A stretch of 23,760 nucleotides of DNA. It comes from Clostridia bacterium. Lineage in GTDB: Bacteria; Bacillota; Clostridia; Oscillospirales; Ruminococcaceae. Made by a program: the position numbers and the translations under genes. Every line of letters begins with the position of its first letter. Within the stretch, counting starts at the first letter, position 1. The DNA lies in NCBI GenBank assembly GCA_021152595.1, contig JAGKVC010000032.1, forward strand, positions 1-23,760, in the 5' to 3' direction. This document shows positions 1 through 7,652 of the stretch, in pieces. Below the pieces are notes generated by a model. The model searched no databases, was not told the DNA's origin, and was given only the letters and a program-made list of their open reading frames with translations.

Positions 1-1
1 A

Positions 2-1585
2 TGGCTCGGCAGACAGGCGGTCACGAGCTGCTTTGGCGGCGAATTCTCCGGAAATCTCGAATTTGCGCAGAAATATGACACCTATCTGCCCGAAAACGCT
101 ATCCCTGAAATGTACCGGACGCATCTGACCTACATCAATTCCAATATCTTCGGGCTCTATGACAATTACAAATTCGGCAGGGAGTACGATGTGCCGGATG
201 CCGATAATTCCGCATATTACGGACAGACCGTCCGAAAATTCATCCGCGATCATCTCGGCTACCGCTTTGTCCTGCGCGATGCAAAGCTCTCGAAGGAAAC
301 CGAACAGGGCGGTAATCTGCAAATCGCACTCAAGATCGAAAACACCGGCTTTGCAAATCCCGTTCACAAACAAAATGCCGAGATTCTGCTTGAAAAAGAC
401 GGTAATTATTATCGCACGGATGTTGATCTCGATTCACAGAAATGGTACTCCTGCACCGAAACACCGGCGTCTCTCTCTGTGCAGATTCCCGGCGGCACAG
501 AGCCCGGAAAATGGAATGTCTACCTCAAGCTCTCTGTCGGCAGCAATGACATCACGCAGACGCATATGCGTTCGGTGCGCTTTGCAAATCCGGATATCTG
601 GCAGCCTGCGCTCGGTGCGAATTACATCGGCAGCGTGACAGTCAAAGCATCGGCGGATCCCGAAAAGGAGACCTTCCGCGGCTTCGGAAAGCAATCCGCT
701 GCAGTGCTTTATACACTGAACGGCTTGCAGCTCACGGACGGTGCCGCATCCTATGAAAACGAACAGGGCGAGCCTGCCGCCGAAAGCAGCAATGCGGCAA
801 TCTGGCTGCATCAGGACGCAAAGAATCTCTATGTCACCGCAAAATACGACACCGGTGCTTCGGCGGAGGTTCACAATCTGCATCTGAAAAATCAGACGAA
901 CGGCGAGAGCTACTGGATCTATTTTGCAAGCAACGGCTATATTTATTTCAATCACGGCGAGCCGCTCGGCATTCTGCAAAAGCACAGTAACGGGCTGATC
1001 GAGTTTCAGATTCCGTTCGGGGATGTCATGGGACTTGCACCGGGCGTGACAATCAGCGATGTGCGGTATGCCTTGCAGGACAGCGCAAATGAATGGAGCG
1101 TGCTGTCCGATGTCACCGCGAAAGAGCCGTATATGCTCGAGGACTGCATCACGGTCTATAACACGCAGCAAACGGTCTCCCTCAAAGGCGGAGCGTCCTG
1201 CACGATGGATGTACTCTGTGACGCGCCGGATGCGCAGTATCAGTGGTATCACGACGGCAAGGCAATCGACGGCGCGGCATCCCCTTCCTATACGATCAGG
1301 CAGGCATCGGCTGCATCACAGGGCGTTTACAGCGTGCAGATCAAAAAAGAGAGCGGCGCAGAGCGCACAGTCGGAATCTGCAATGTCAGCAAGGTATTCG
1401 GTGAGATTCTTCGCGGCGATGCGGACGGAAACGGCATTGTGAATACGGACGATCATGCGGCACTGCTCGCGTATCTCCTGACGAAATCCCGGACGCTCCC
1501 GAATCCGGACGGTGCCGATCTCAACCGTGACGGCATCCTGAACGCCGCCGACCTCACGATGCTCCGCACCATGCTGGAAGAATAG
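2..1585 (+). CDS. Secreted DUF4832-type protein with CBM/Ig-like modules and C-terminal dockerin (5' partial)
   Basis: The frame is open from base 2, so the N terminus lies outside the window; 527 residues are visible. The first ~150 residues resemble the C-terminal half of DUF4832 proteins: an FGGEFSG turn, then RTHLTYINSN and a beta-rich tail. DUF4832 proteins are putative carbohydrate-active barrels of unknown specificity. A beta-sandwich region like CBM9/DOMON modules follows (about 190-390), then an Ig-like domain (about 393-465, with QWYHDG and GVYSVQ). A type I dockerin ends the protein, with two calcium loops, DADGNGIVNTDD and DLNRDGILNAAD. The dockerin implies secretion and binding to a scaffoldin cohesin. 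The module limits and the CBM-like label are my inference from sequence character; the dockerin is certain. Confidence 0.85.
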   Translation, partial: WLGRQAVTSCFGGEFSGNLEFAQKYDTYLPENAIPEMYRTHLTYINSNIFGLYDNYKFGREYDVPDADNSAYYGQTVRKFIRDHLGYRFVLRDAKLSKETEQGGNLQIALKIENTGFANPVHKQNAEILLEKDGNYYRTDVDLDSQKWYSCTETPASLSVQIPGGTEPGKWNVYLKLSVGSNDITQTHMRSVRFANPDIWQPALGANYIGSVTVKASADPEKETFRGFGKQSAAVLYTLNGLQLTDGAASYENEQGEPAAESSNAAIWLHQDAKNLYVTAKYDTGASAEVHNLHLKNQTNGESYWIYFASNGYIYFNHGEPLGILQKHSNGLIEFQIPFGDVMGLAPGVTISDVRYALQDSANEWSVLSDVTAKEPYMLEDCITVYNTQQTVSLKGGASCTMDVLCDAPDAQYQWYHDGKAIDGAASPSYTIRQASAASQGVYSVQIKKESGAERTVGICNVSKVFGEILRGDADGNGIVNTDDHAALLAYLLTKSRTLPNPDGADLNRDGILNAADLTMLRTMLEE

Positions 1586-1680
1586 CGGTGTCTCCGGCGG
1601 ATTTTGATTGAGGGATCCTCACTCCAAACTCCTCGCTGTAGATATTATCCCCAGATGCCAATTTATGATAAAATAGAATA

Positions 1681-1722
1681 AAGCCGCCAAACAGACGCAA
1701 TTACGCGCATTTGGCGGCTTTC
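1681..1722. terminator. Rho-independent terminator, probably bidirectional
   Basis: A perfect 11-bp inverted repeat (AAGCCGCCAAA at 1681-1691, TTTGGCGGCTT at 1710-1720) closes an 18-nt loop. It lies between two convergent genes. The T-rich tail is better on the minus strand (TTTATTCTATTTTA) than on the plus strand (TTTCTATAT). The rest of the 235-bp gap between the genes shows nothing else recognisable. Confidence 0.8.
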
Positions 1723-1820
1723 TATATACATGTATTCACGTTGATCGGGATAATAAACTTTCGCCTTTGGTTTGACTGATTCGGACTTTCGCATATCGGA
1801 TGCAGGCACTACCTGCCCTG

Positions 1821-2189
1821 TTATGAATCATCGCGCAGCAATACTTCTAAAAGCTCTGCGGCATCGGTGACACAGCCGCGGCAGGAGCGCAGGGGCTTTC
1901 CGGTCAGCGCACCTTTCAGCTCCCGGCACATCACGGATTGATTCATCTGCTGAAAACGCTTCTCCAGCTCGTCCGCACGCGGATCATCCGCGCCGTATTT
2001 CCGCGCAAGAACGGTCTTTGCCGCCAGTACGGCACCGCATGTCCCCATTCTGCCGCCTGCCATCGGTCGCGCAGCCGCCATTGCTTCCTCCGGCGTCATG
2101 CCTGCCTCCTCACAGAAAGCTGTCAGCACCGCCGCCGAGCAGGACATGCACTGCTTGTGATTTTCGATTGCCTGTTCTGATTTTTTCAC
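1821..2189 (-). CDS. C_GCAxxG_C_C family redox-type protein
   Basis: This small cysteine-rich protein (122 aa) matches the C_GCAxxG_C_C pattern of putative redox-active proteins. It has CMSCSAAVLTAF near residues 14-25, then GGRMGTCGAVLAAK (about 45-58), a single Cys at 88 and a CxxC pair at 103/106. The usual GCA triplet reads SCSAA here. The exact function of the family is unknown; bound metal or disulfide chemistry is suspected. I chose the GTG at 2189 because AGAGGG lies six bases upstream. An upstream in-frame TTG at 2213 falls inside the terminator hairpin of glmS and has no ribosome site. There is no room for a promoter between that terminator and the start, so expression probably depends on read-through from glmS. 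Confidence 0.75.
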   Translation of the reverse strand: MKKSEQAIENHKQCMSCSAAVLTAFCEEAGMTPEEAMAAARPMAGGRMGTCGAVLAAKTVLARKYGADDPRADELEKRFQQMNQSVMCRELKGALTGKPLRSCRGCVTDAAELLEVLLRDDS

Positions 2190-2210
2190 GCCTGTCCCTC
2201 TTTTCCGATT

Positions 2211-2249
2211 CAAAAAAGGTCAGCAGATTTTGCACTGCTGACCTCTTTT
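2211..2249 (-). terminator. Terminator downstream of glmS
   Basis: A 10-bp perfect stem (AGGTCAGCAG 2217-2226, CTGCTGACCT 2235-2244) has an 8-nt loop and is followed on the minus strand by TTTTTT. It starts a few bases after the glmS stop codon and ends about 20 bases before the next minus-strand start codon. Confidence 0.9.
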
Positions 2250-2253
2250 CTTT

Positions 2254-4092
2254 TTACTCAACCGTAACGGATTTTGCAAGGTTACGCGGCTTATCCACAT
2301 CGAAGCCCTTGCCGATCGAGACATAGTAGCTCAGGAGCTGGAGCGGAATCACGCTCAGGCTGCCTGCAAAGAGCGGCTCGATCTTCGGGACATAGCAGGT
2401 AAATTCTGCCGTATCTTCGAGGAAATAATTGCCTGCGGTCGTAACTGCCATCAGCTTTGCGCCGCGGCTCTTGACCTCGACCATGTTGCTGACGGTCTTT
2501 TCGGTCAGTGCCTCCTGCGTCACGATGCTGATCACGATGGTGCCGTCCTCGATCAGGCTGATCGGGCCGTGCTTCAGCTCACCGGCTGCATATGCCTCCG
2601 AGTGAATATAGCTGATCTCCTTGAGCTTCAAGCTGCCCTCCATGCCGATTGCATAGTCAATGCCTCTGCCGATGAAGAACGCATCGCCGACATTGATGAG
2701 CTTAGCAGAATACCACTGGAGACGCTCGTTATCCTCAAGAATCTTCTCGACCTTATCCGGAATGGAATAGATCTCCTTGAGCAGCTCGTTATAGCGCTCC
2801 TCGGCGATCTCATTGCGTGCCTTTGCAAATTGCAGTGCGAGCAGATAGCCTGCGACAAGCTGCGTGCTGTATGCCTTTGTCGTTGCGACGGAAATCTCCG
2901 GACCTGCAAGCGTATAGAAGACGTTATCCGCCTCACGCGCGATCGAAGAACCGACCACATTGACAATACCCAGCGTCTTGATGCCCTGATCCTTAGCGGA
3001 GCGCAGTGCTGCAAGGGTATCTGCGGTCTCGCCGGACTGGCTGATGACAATGACCATGCTCTTCTTGTTGAGCGTCATTTTTCTGTAGCGGAATTCGGAT
3101 GCGAGCTCAACGCGAACCTGAAGGCTCGTGAGATCCTCGATCACATACTGCACCGCCATACCGACATGATATGCCGAGCCGCATGCAACGATATAGACCT
3201 GCTCGATGTCCTGCATCTCCTCATCGGTCAGGCTGACGCTGTCGAAATGAACAACGCCGTCCGTGACAACAGAATTGATCGTATCGCGGATGACCTTCGG
3301 CTGCTCGTGGATCTCCTTCAGCATGAAATGCTCATAGCCGCCCTTTTCTGCGGATTCCGCATCCCACTTGATCTCGGTCAGCGGCTTCTCGATCACTTCG
3401 CTGTCAATGTTGAAGAAGGTGACATTGCCCTTCTCGAGCTTTGCGATCTCCATATTGCCGATATAGTAGACATTGCGCGTATACTTGAGGATTGCCGGAA
3501 CGTCGGAAGCGACATAGGTCTCGCCGTCCGCAATGCCGATGATCATCGGGCTGTCCTTACGTGCGCAGTAGATCTCGCCCGGATAGTCCTTGAACATCAC
3601 GCAGAGTGCATAGGAGCCGCGGATGCGGACCATTGCGCGTGCGATTGCCTCGATCGGCAGCGGTGCGTACTTCTTGTAGTAGTAGTCAATGAGCTTGACA
3701 GCGACCTCGGTATCGGTCTGGGACTTGAACGAATAGCCTTTCTTGATGAGCTTTTCGCGCAGCTCCTGATAATTCTCGATGATGCCGTTATGAACAGCAA
3801 TGACGTTCTCGTCATCGCTTGCATGCGGATGTGCATTGACAGCAGAGGGCTCACCGTGCGTTGCCCAGCGGGTATGTCCGATGCCGCAGCAGCCCTTGAC
3901 TGCCTTGCCGTTATCGGTCATTTCGGAAAGCACCTTGAGCTTGCCCTTCTCCTTGATGATCTCCGTTTCTTTGTCGCCGTCGCGGACAGCGATACCGGCG
4001 GAGTCATATCCGCGGTATTCGAGCTTGGAAAGACCGTCCAGAAGAACGGGAGCCGCCTGTCTGTTGCCTGTAAATCCGACAATTCCACACAT
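2254..4092 (-). CDS. glmS: Glutamine--fructose-6-phosphate aminotransferase (isomerizing)
   Basis: GlmS turns fructose-6-phosphate and glutamine into glucosamine-6-phosphate, the entry step to UDP-GlcNAc and peptidoglycan in the cytoplasm. The 612-residue length fits the family. The N-terminal Ntn glutaminase begins MCGIVGFTGNR with nucleophile Cys2 and carries the SKLEYRGYDSAG and GHTRWATHG motifs. Two SIS sugar-isomerase domains follow (about 285-430 and 455-600), with SQSGETADT and the C-terminal tail DKPRNLAKSVTVE. The ATG has AAAGGATG upstream. The gene has its own strong promoter (4188-4216) and a strong terminator. The ~90-nt leader shows no glmS ribozyme signature, so feedback control by that route is not supported. 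Confidence 0.97.
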   Translation of the reverse strand: MCGIVGFTGNRQAAPVLLDGLSKLEYRGYDSAGIAVRDGDKETEIIKEKGKLKVLSEMTDNGKAVKGCCGIGHTRWATHGEPSAVNAHPHASDDENVIAVHNGIIENYQELREKLIKKGYSFKSQTDTEVAVKLIDYYYKKYAPLPIEAIARAMVRIRGSYALCVMFKDYPGEIYCARKDSPMIIGIADGETYVASDVPAILKYTRNVYYIGNMEIAKLEKGNVTFFNIDSEVIEKPLTEIKWDAESAEKGGYEHFMLKEIHEQPKVIRDTINSVVTDGVVHFDSVSLTDEEMQDIEQVYIVACGSAYHVGMAVQYVIEDLTSLQVRVELASEFRYRKMTLNKKSMVIVISQSGETADTLAALRSAKDQGIKTLGIVNVVGSSIAREADNVFYTLAGPEISVATTKAYSTQLVAGYLLALQFAKARNEIAEERYNELLKEIYSIPDKVEKILEDNERLQWYSAKLINVGDAFFIGRGIDYAIGMEGSLKLKEISYIHSEAYAAGELKHGPISLIEDGTIVISIVTQEALTEKTVSNMVEVKSRGAKLMAVTTAGNYFLEDTAEFTCYVPKIEPLFAGSLSVIPLQLLSYYVSIGKGFDVDKPRNLAKSVTVE

Positions 4093-4187
4093 AAACTTAA
4101 TTTCATCCTTTCTTTGCTGTTGTGATTTTCTCAGTATAATCTGACATTTCAGGGATGCCTTGTCGTCATATTACTGCATTCCATTAT

Positions 4188-4216
4188 ATTCTAGCATAAA
4201 TCCCCTGAAAAGTCAA
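4188..4216 (-). promoter_or_regulatory. Sigma-A promoter of glmS
   Basis: On the minus strand TTGACT (4211-4216) and TAGAAT (4188-4193) are spaced by 17 bases, with an extended TGC before the -10. An 8-bp inverted repeat (TTTCAGGG 4147-4154, CCCTGAAA 4203-4210) brackets the -10 region and early leader. Confidence 0.8.
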
Positions 4217-4250
4217 GAGAAAAAGCAAAATCTGCACATTCCGGCAGGGC

Positions 4251-5708
4251 TCATCCGATCACCTGATCCCATGTCAGCGATCTGCCGGAGAGGCTGTTTC
4301 TTGTGTAATAAGTGAGGATGAACTGCGCATCCTCAATCGTGACTGCGCCGTCGCCGCTGACATCCGCAGCGGCAAACTGGACATCCGTCAGACCGCTGTC
4401 GTTTCCGGCGCTGATATGAACGGCGGCATCCAGCGTGCGCTGTGCATCTGCCACAGTGATCTCGCCGTCGCTGTCCGCATCGCCCTGAAGCGGCTTGACG
4501 GCAATATGCTCAAACATATCGTTGATGCCGGAATCAAGCCCGACCGTTGTACGGTAGAGTCCGTATTTCAGCGGGCTGTATGTTGCAATCTGCGAAGCCT
4601 TTGTATAGGACGCCCAGCTGTTGCCCTTTACCCAGCCCGTGAACCACGTATACTGCTGGGAATTGTGCTTTGCGTATCCGGCAAGCGAGACCTGATACGC
4701 GGTTCTGCCGCCGAAGTAATCAAGCGGCGTATCATAGTTCATGATAATCGGATTGGTCGTCAGCAGGTGGAAATAGGTCTTGGGCACATCCCAGACGCCG
4801 TAGTTCTGCGCGCTCTGCGGATACTGTGCCGCATCGCCGGAGATCCCGACGGCTTTCATCAGCGTTGCCGAGCTGACGCGGTGCTGTCCGTGGCCGTATT
4901 CGCCGTTGACATCATGCCCGACGACGACATCCGGCTTGAACCGCCGCAGCATCTCAACCTGATATGACAGGATGTTATCATAGTATACGCCAGCGCTGTT
5001 AAAATTGTTCATCGCCCACTGATACGTCTCGGAATACTGATCGGGAAATCTGCCGAGCGCCGGATAATGCCGCAGACCGACCTCCCAGAGCGCATTGAGC
5101 GTCTCATGCAGGCGGATCGGTTCGCCGTTGTGATGCACCAGATAGATCACCTGAACCTTTTTGCCGCGCGCGATTGCATCGGGGATCAATCCGAGGAAAA
5201 ACAGATGCTCATCGTCATTATGCGTCGGGAATACAGCGATATCGGCTTTGTCATAGGAAGGCTGCCAGACCTGCACATCCGCCGGCAGATCGCCTGCGCC
5301 GAAAATGCGGATCTCACTGACCGAGATATACGCATCAAAGGTCAGCACGACCGAGCTTGCACCGAGCGCGGAGACATCACCAAAATCATGCTGAAACCGG
5401 TTCTGTCCGAAATCGAGCGTCGTGCCGTTTGCCGCGGCATGCCACGCGGCGCCGGTCTTTTCAAATTTGACCGAGATACCGGCGATCGGCGCAGATGCCG
5501 TGATCGTCAGGGTGCCGCCCGGTGCAAAGGTGTAATAGGTCTTTTCGTTGTTGTCACGCATGACATTTGCATTGTAGCCGCTTGATGGCCTAAGTGCTGC
5601 GGATGCAGTGTATTCTGCTGCGGTCTCTGCGGAAGCGTGCAGCACCGGCACCGCGCCGAACAGCATCGCGGCCGAGAGCAGCACAGCCGCCCACTTCTGT
5701 TGTTTCAT
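4251..5708 (-). CDS. Secreted PIG-L family de-N-acetylase-like protein with dockerin
   Basis: The 485-residue protein opens with a signal peptide (about 1-28, cleavage near ASA-ET). A beta-sandwich region (about 45-138) recalls F5/8 discoidin-type sugar-binding modules. The PIG-L/LmbE-like domain spans about 155-400. It has the metal motif PTHNDDEH (161-168) in place of the classic PHPDDE, and a second ligand patch HDVNGEYGHGQH (265-276). Family members are zinc-dependent deacetylases of N-acetylglucosamine-type substrates; the substrate here is unknown. A type I dockerin closes the protein, with loops DADSDGEITVAD and DVSGDGAVTIED, followed by a short tail. GGAGG lies just upstream of the ATG. 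Both the GH and H metal positions are present, so activity is plausible. No convincing terminator was found before the glmS promoter. Confidence 0.9.
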   Translation of the reverse strand: MKQQKWAAVLLSAAMLFGAVPVLHASAETAAEYTASAALRPSSGYNANVMRDNNEKTYYTFAPGGTLTITASAPIAGISVKFEKTGAAWHAAANGTTLDFGQNRFQHDFGDVSALGASSVVLTFDAYISVSEIRIFGAGDLPADVQVWQPSYDKADIAVFPTHNDDEHLFFLGLIPDAIARGKKVQVIYLVHHNGEPIRLHETLNALWEVGLRHYPALGRFPDQYSETYQWAMNNFNSAGVYYDNILSYQVEMLRRFKPDVVVGHDVNGEYGHGQHRVSSATLMKAVGISGDAAQYPQSAQNYGVWDVPKTYFHLLTTNPIIMNYDTPLDYFGGRTAYQVSLAGYAKHNSQQYTWFTGWVKGNSWASYTKASQIATYSPLKYGLYRTTVGLDSGINDMFEHIAVKPLQGDADSDGEITVADAQRTLDAAVHISAGNDSGLTDVQFAAADVSGDGAVTIEDAQFILTYYTRNSLSGRSLTWDQVIG

Positions 5709-5741
5709 AGAATCGTCCTCCGTTGTGTTCTGTATGCAGAC

Positions 5742-5770
5742 AGTATATCATAATATTCACGTATTGTCTA
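5742..5770 (-). promoter_or_regulatory. Sigma-A promoter of the PIG-L dockerin gene
   Basis: Minus-strand TAGACA (5765-5770) and TATACT (5742-5747) are 17 bases apart, with TGA directly before the -10. The start codon lies about 30 bases downstream of the -10. Confidence 0.7.
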
Positions 5771-5939
5771 GGTTTTATACCGGAATATTCAAGAAAATTT
5801 AAGGGAGACGGCATTGCGCTGTGCGTCTCTCTGTCTGCATACGGCGCACAGGATTCTTACGAATGTACAATTTTGATTGGAAAAGGTGATGCGTATTTTT
5901 TCGCTTTGCACAGAAAAGGTTACAGAGCGGTACAAACCG
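5771..5939. other. Divergent intergenic segment with overlapping dyads, no gene seen
   Basis: This part of the 316-bp divergent gap holds no supported ORF. Two overlapping inverted repeats are visible: GAGACG/CGTCTC (5805-5810, 5824-5829) and CTGTGCG/CGCACAG (5819-5825, 5845-5851). They share bases and so could not fold together. A short dyad CGGT-ACAA-ACCG (5928-5939) abuts the next -35 box. I cannot assign a function. Confidence 0.4.
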
Positions 5940-5968
5940 TTTACTTTTTCCGATAGATGTGCTATCAT
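5940..5968 (+). promoter_or_regulatory. Sigma-A promoter of the ECF S component / CoA genes
   Basis: TTTACT (5940-5945) and TATCAT (5963-5968) are spaced by 17 bases, with an extended TGC before the -10. The leader contains a short CCC-TTCG-GGG hairpin just ahead of the AAGGAGG ribosome site (6009-6015). Confidence 0.7.
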
Positions 5969-6024
5969 GATGCTGCTGTATTGTATCCCTTCGGGGAATG
6001 ATAACAACAAGGAGGAATTTTGAA

Positions 6025-6675
6025 ATGAACACAAAGAACAAGACAAAGGCAATCGTGATCCTCGGACTCATGACGGCGATGGTGATGTTATTCTCATTCA
6101 CGCCGATCGGCTCGATTCCGATCACACCAATGCTGGTCATCACGCTCAACGTGATTCCGGTGGCGATTACGGCGATTGCACTCGGACCTGTAGGCGGCCT
6201 CGTCATGGGATCCATCTTCGGCATCATGAGCTTTTTGCAGTGCTTCGGCATCGGAATCCCGAGCAAAATGGGCGCAGCACTCGTCAGCATCAATCCGGTG
6301 CTGGCATTTATTCAGCGCTTTGTCCCCCGTGCGCTTGACGGCTTCCTCGTCGGACTGATCCACAAGGGACTTTCCAAGAAAATCGGCGGCTCGGCATCGA
6401 GCTTTATCTCCGGTTTCCTGACAGCACTGCTCAATACGGTTTTCTTCATGAGCGCACTGGTTCTGCTCTTCGGAAATACCGATTACATCAAGGGACTTTT
6501 CGAGTCCATAGGTCAGGAGCAGACCTTCGTCGGCACACTGGTCTTTATCTGCCTGTTCGTCGGCATCAACGCGGTCCTGGAGATGATCGTCAATACGGTC
6601 GTCTGCGGCGGCGTCGGCACGGCGCTCTATCAGTCGCATATCCTGCCGCTCGATCAGAAATCTGAATCTAAATAA
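6025..6675 (+). CDS. panT: ECF transporter S component, candidate pantothenate carrier
   Basis: This is a 216-residue polytopic membrane protein with about six hydrophobic segments, typical of the substrate-binding S component of energy-coupling-factor importers. It opens with a short cationic N terminus, then ILGLMTAMVMLFSFTPIGSIP. The core LGPVGGLVMGSIFGIMSF is the usual glycine-rich S-component helix. S components work with a shared EcfT/EcfA module encoded elsewhere. The next two genes, coaX and coaBC, use pantothenate, so pantothenate is the likely substrate; that is inference from context. I chose the ATG at 6025 because AAGGAGG sits nine bases upstream; an in-frame ATG at 5998 lies before this site. 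coaX follows after 15 bases. Confidence 0.85.
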   Translation: MNTKNKTKAIVILGLMTAMVMLFSFTPIGSIPITPMLVITLNVIPVAITAIALGPVGGLVMGSIFGIMSFLQCFGIGIPSKMGAALVSINPVLAFIQRFVPRALDGFLVGLIHKGLSKKIGGSASSFISGFLTALLNTVFFMSALVLLFGNTDYIKGLFESIGQEQTFVGTLVFICLFVGINAVLEMIVNTVVCGGVGTALYQSHILPLDQKSESK

Positions 6676-6690
6676 CCGGAGTGTGAGAGC

Positions 6691-7455
6691 ATGGTTCTGG
6701 CTGTCGATATCGGCAATACCAATATTGTGGTGAGCGGCTTTTCCGGCGGGAAGATCATTTTCACGGAGCGCCTCTCGACCGAGCATCTTTCCACTGATCT
6801 CGAATACACCGTTCTGATCCGGACGGTGCTCGATCTGAATCATATCACGTATGCGGATTTCGACGGCTGCATCATTTCGTCTGTTGTTCCGCCCGTCACG
6901 CAGACCGTCCGTGAGTCGATCCTGCGGACAATCGGCAAAGAGCCGGTGATCGTCGGGGCAGGCGTGAAAACCGGTCTGAAAATTCAGGTGGACAATCCGG
7001 CTGCGCTCGGCAGTGACCGTGTTGCAGATGCAGTCGCGGCTGCGGCTTACTATCCGCTGCCGGTCATTACCGTGGATATGGGCACCGCGACGACGGTCTC
7101 CGTGGTCGATGAGACGGGAACATTCCGCGGCGGCATGATTATCCCGGGCGTGCGCGTGGCACTCGATTCGCTCTCGAGCAGAGCCTCTCAGCTCCCCGTG
7201 ATCAGCCTGACACCGCCGAAAAAGGTCATCGGCACCAATACCGTTGACTGCATGAAAAGCGGCATCCTTTACAGCACGGCCGCTGCCGTGGACGGCGTAA
7301 CGGCGCGCATGGAGGAGGAACTTGGCAAAAGCTGCACCGTTGTTGCGACGGGCGGCAATGCACCTGCAATCATCCCCTTCTGCAAGCGGAAGATCATTCA
7401 CGATCCCTCGCTGCTGCTCAAAGGGCTGATGCGTATTTATGAGAAGAACAGTTAA
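6691..7455 (+). CDS. coaX: Type III pantothenate kinase
   Basis: CoaX phosphorylates pantothenate with ATP, the first committed step of coenzyme A synthesis. The 254-residue length is standard. Family motifs are clear: DIGNTNIV at 6-13 (phosphate-binding Asp6), GSDR at 107-110, DMGTATTVS at 129-137, and GGMIIPG at 147-153. The ATG is preceded by CGGAGTG at good spacing. It lies 15 bases after the S component and is surely cotranscribed with it. A terminator follows at 7470. The type III enzyme is feedback-resistant and does not depend on the CoaA fold, as is common in clostridia. Confidence 0.96.
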   Translation: MVLAVDIGNTNIVVSGFSGGKIIFTERLSTEHLSTDLEYTVLIRTVLDLNHITYADFDGCIISSVVPPVTQTVRESILRTIGKEPVIVGAGVKTGLKIQVDNPAALGSDRVADAVAAAAYYPLPVITVDMGTATTVSVVDETGTFRGGMIIPGVRVALDSLSSRASQLPVISLTPPKKVIGTNTVDCMKSGILYSTAAAVDGVTARMEEELGKSCTVVATGGNAPAIIPFCKRKIIHDPSLLLKGLMRIYEKNS

Positions 7456-7469
7456 CAATACAGTCACGG

Positions 7470-7508
7470 AATCCCTGTGCAGAACGCACGGGGATTTTCC
7501 TTTTCTGT
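7470..7508 (+). terminator. Terminator after coaX
   Basis: An 11-bp stem with one mismatch (AATCCCTGTGC 7470-7480, GCACGGGGATT 7486-7496) has a 5-nt loop and is followed by TTCCTTTTCT. It separates coaX from coaBC, which has its own promoter. Confidence 0.75.
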
Positions 7509-7510
7509 CA

Positions 7511-7568
7511 AATCATCCGCGAAGCGGATACCGCAATTTCTCATTTCTAATTTCTCATTTCTAATTTT
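7511..7568 (+). repeat. Dispersed repeat, copy 1: palindromic head plus heptad tail
   Basis: An AAATC lead is followed by the palindrome TCCGC-GAA-GCGGA (7516-7528) and TACCGCA. The tail is four heptads (ATTTCTC, ATTTCTA, ATTTCTC, ATTTCTA) and ends ATTTT. The same unit recurs almost base for base at 16351-16410. It sits between the coaX terminator and the coaBC promoter. Confidence 0.85.
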
Positions 7569-7578
7569 ACAAGCGCAC

Positions 7579-7607
7579 TTGTGTTTTGCGAGAGATTATG
7601 CTATAAT
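7579..7607 (+). promoter_or_regulatory. Sigma-A promoter of coaBC
   Basis: TTGTGT (7579-7584) and TATAAT (7602-7607) are spaced by 17 bases, with an extended TGC before the -10. It starts 10 bases after the repeat copy. Confidence 0.75.
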
Positions 7608-7652
7608 AAAACAGATCCGTGCAGGATCAGATCACAGAACAGGAGAATCGCT

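Noticed and set aside
2569..4125. 518-codon open frame opposite glmS
   Set aside because: It is in exact antisense register to a certain glmS gene, has no family-like content and arises from sense codon bias.
4093..4187. glmS ribozyme
   Set aside because: The leader is too short and lacks the conserved core and pseudoknot sequences.
5998..6675. Earlier ATG for the ECF S component
   Set aside because: It lies upstream of the AAGGAGG site; the ATG at 6025 has ideal spacing.
6094..7467. 457-codon frame opposite panT and coaX
   Set aside because: It spans two real genes and their gap, is in antisense register to both and has shadow-type composition.
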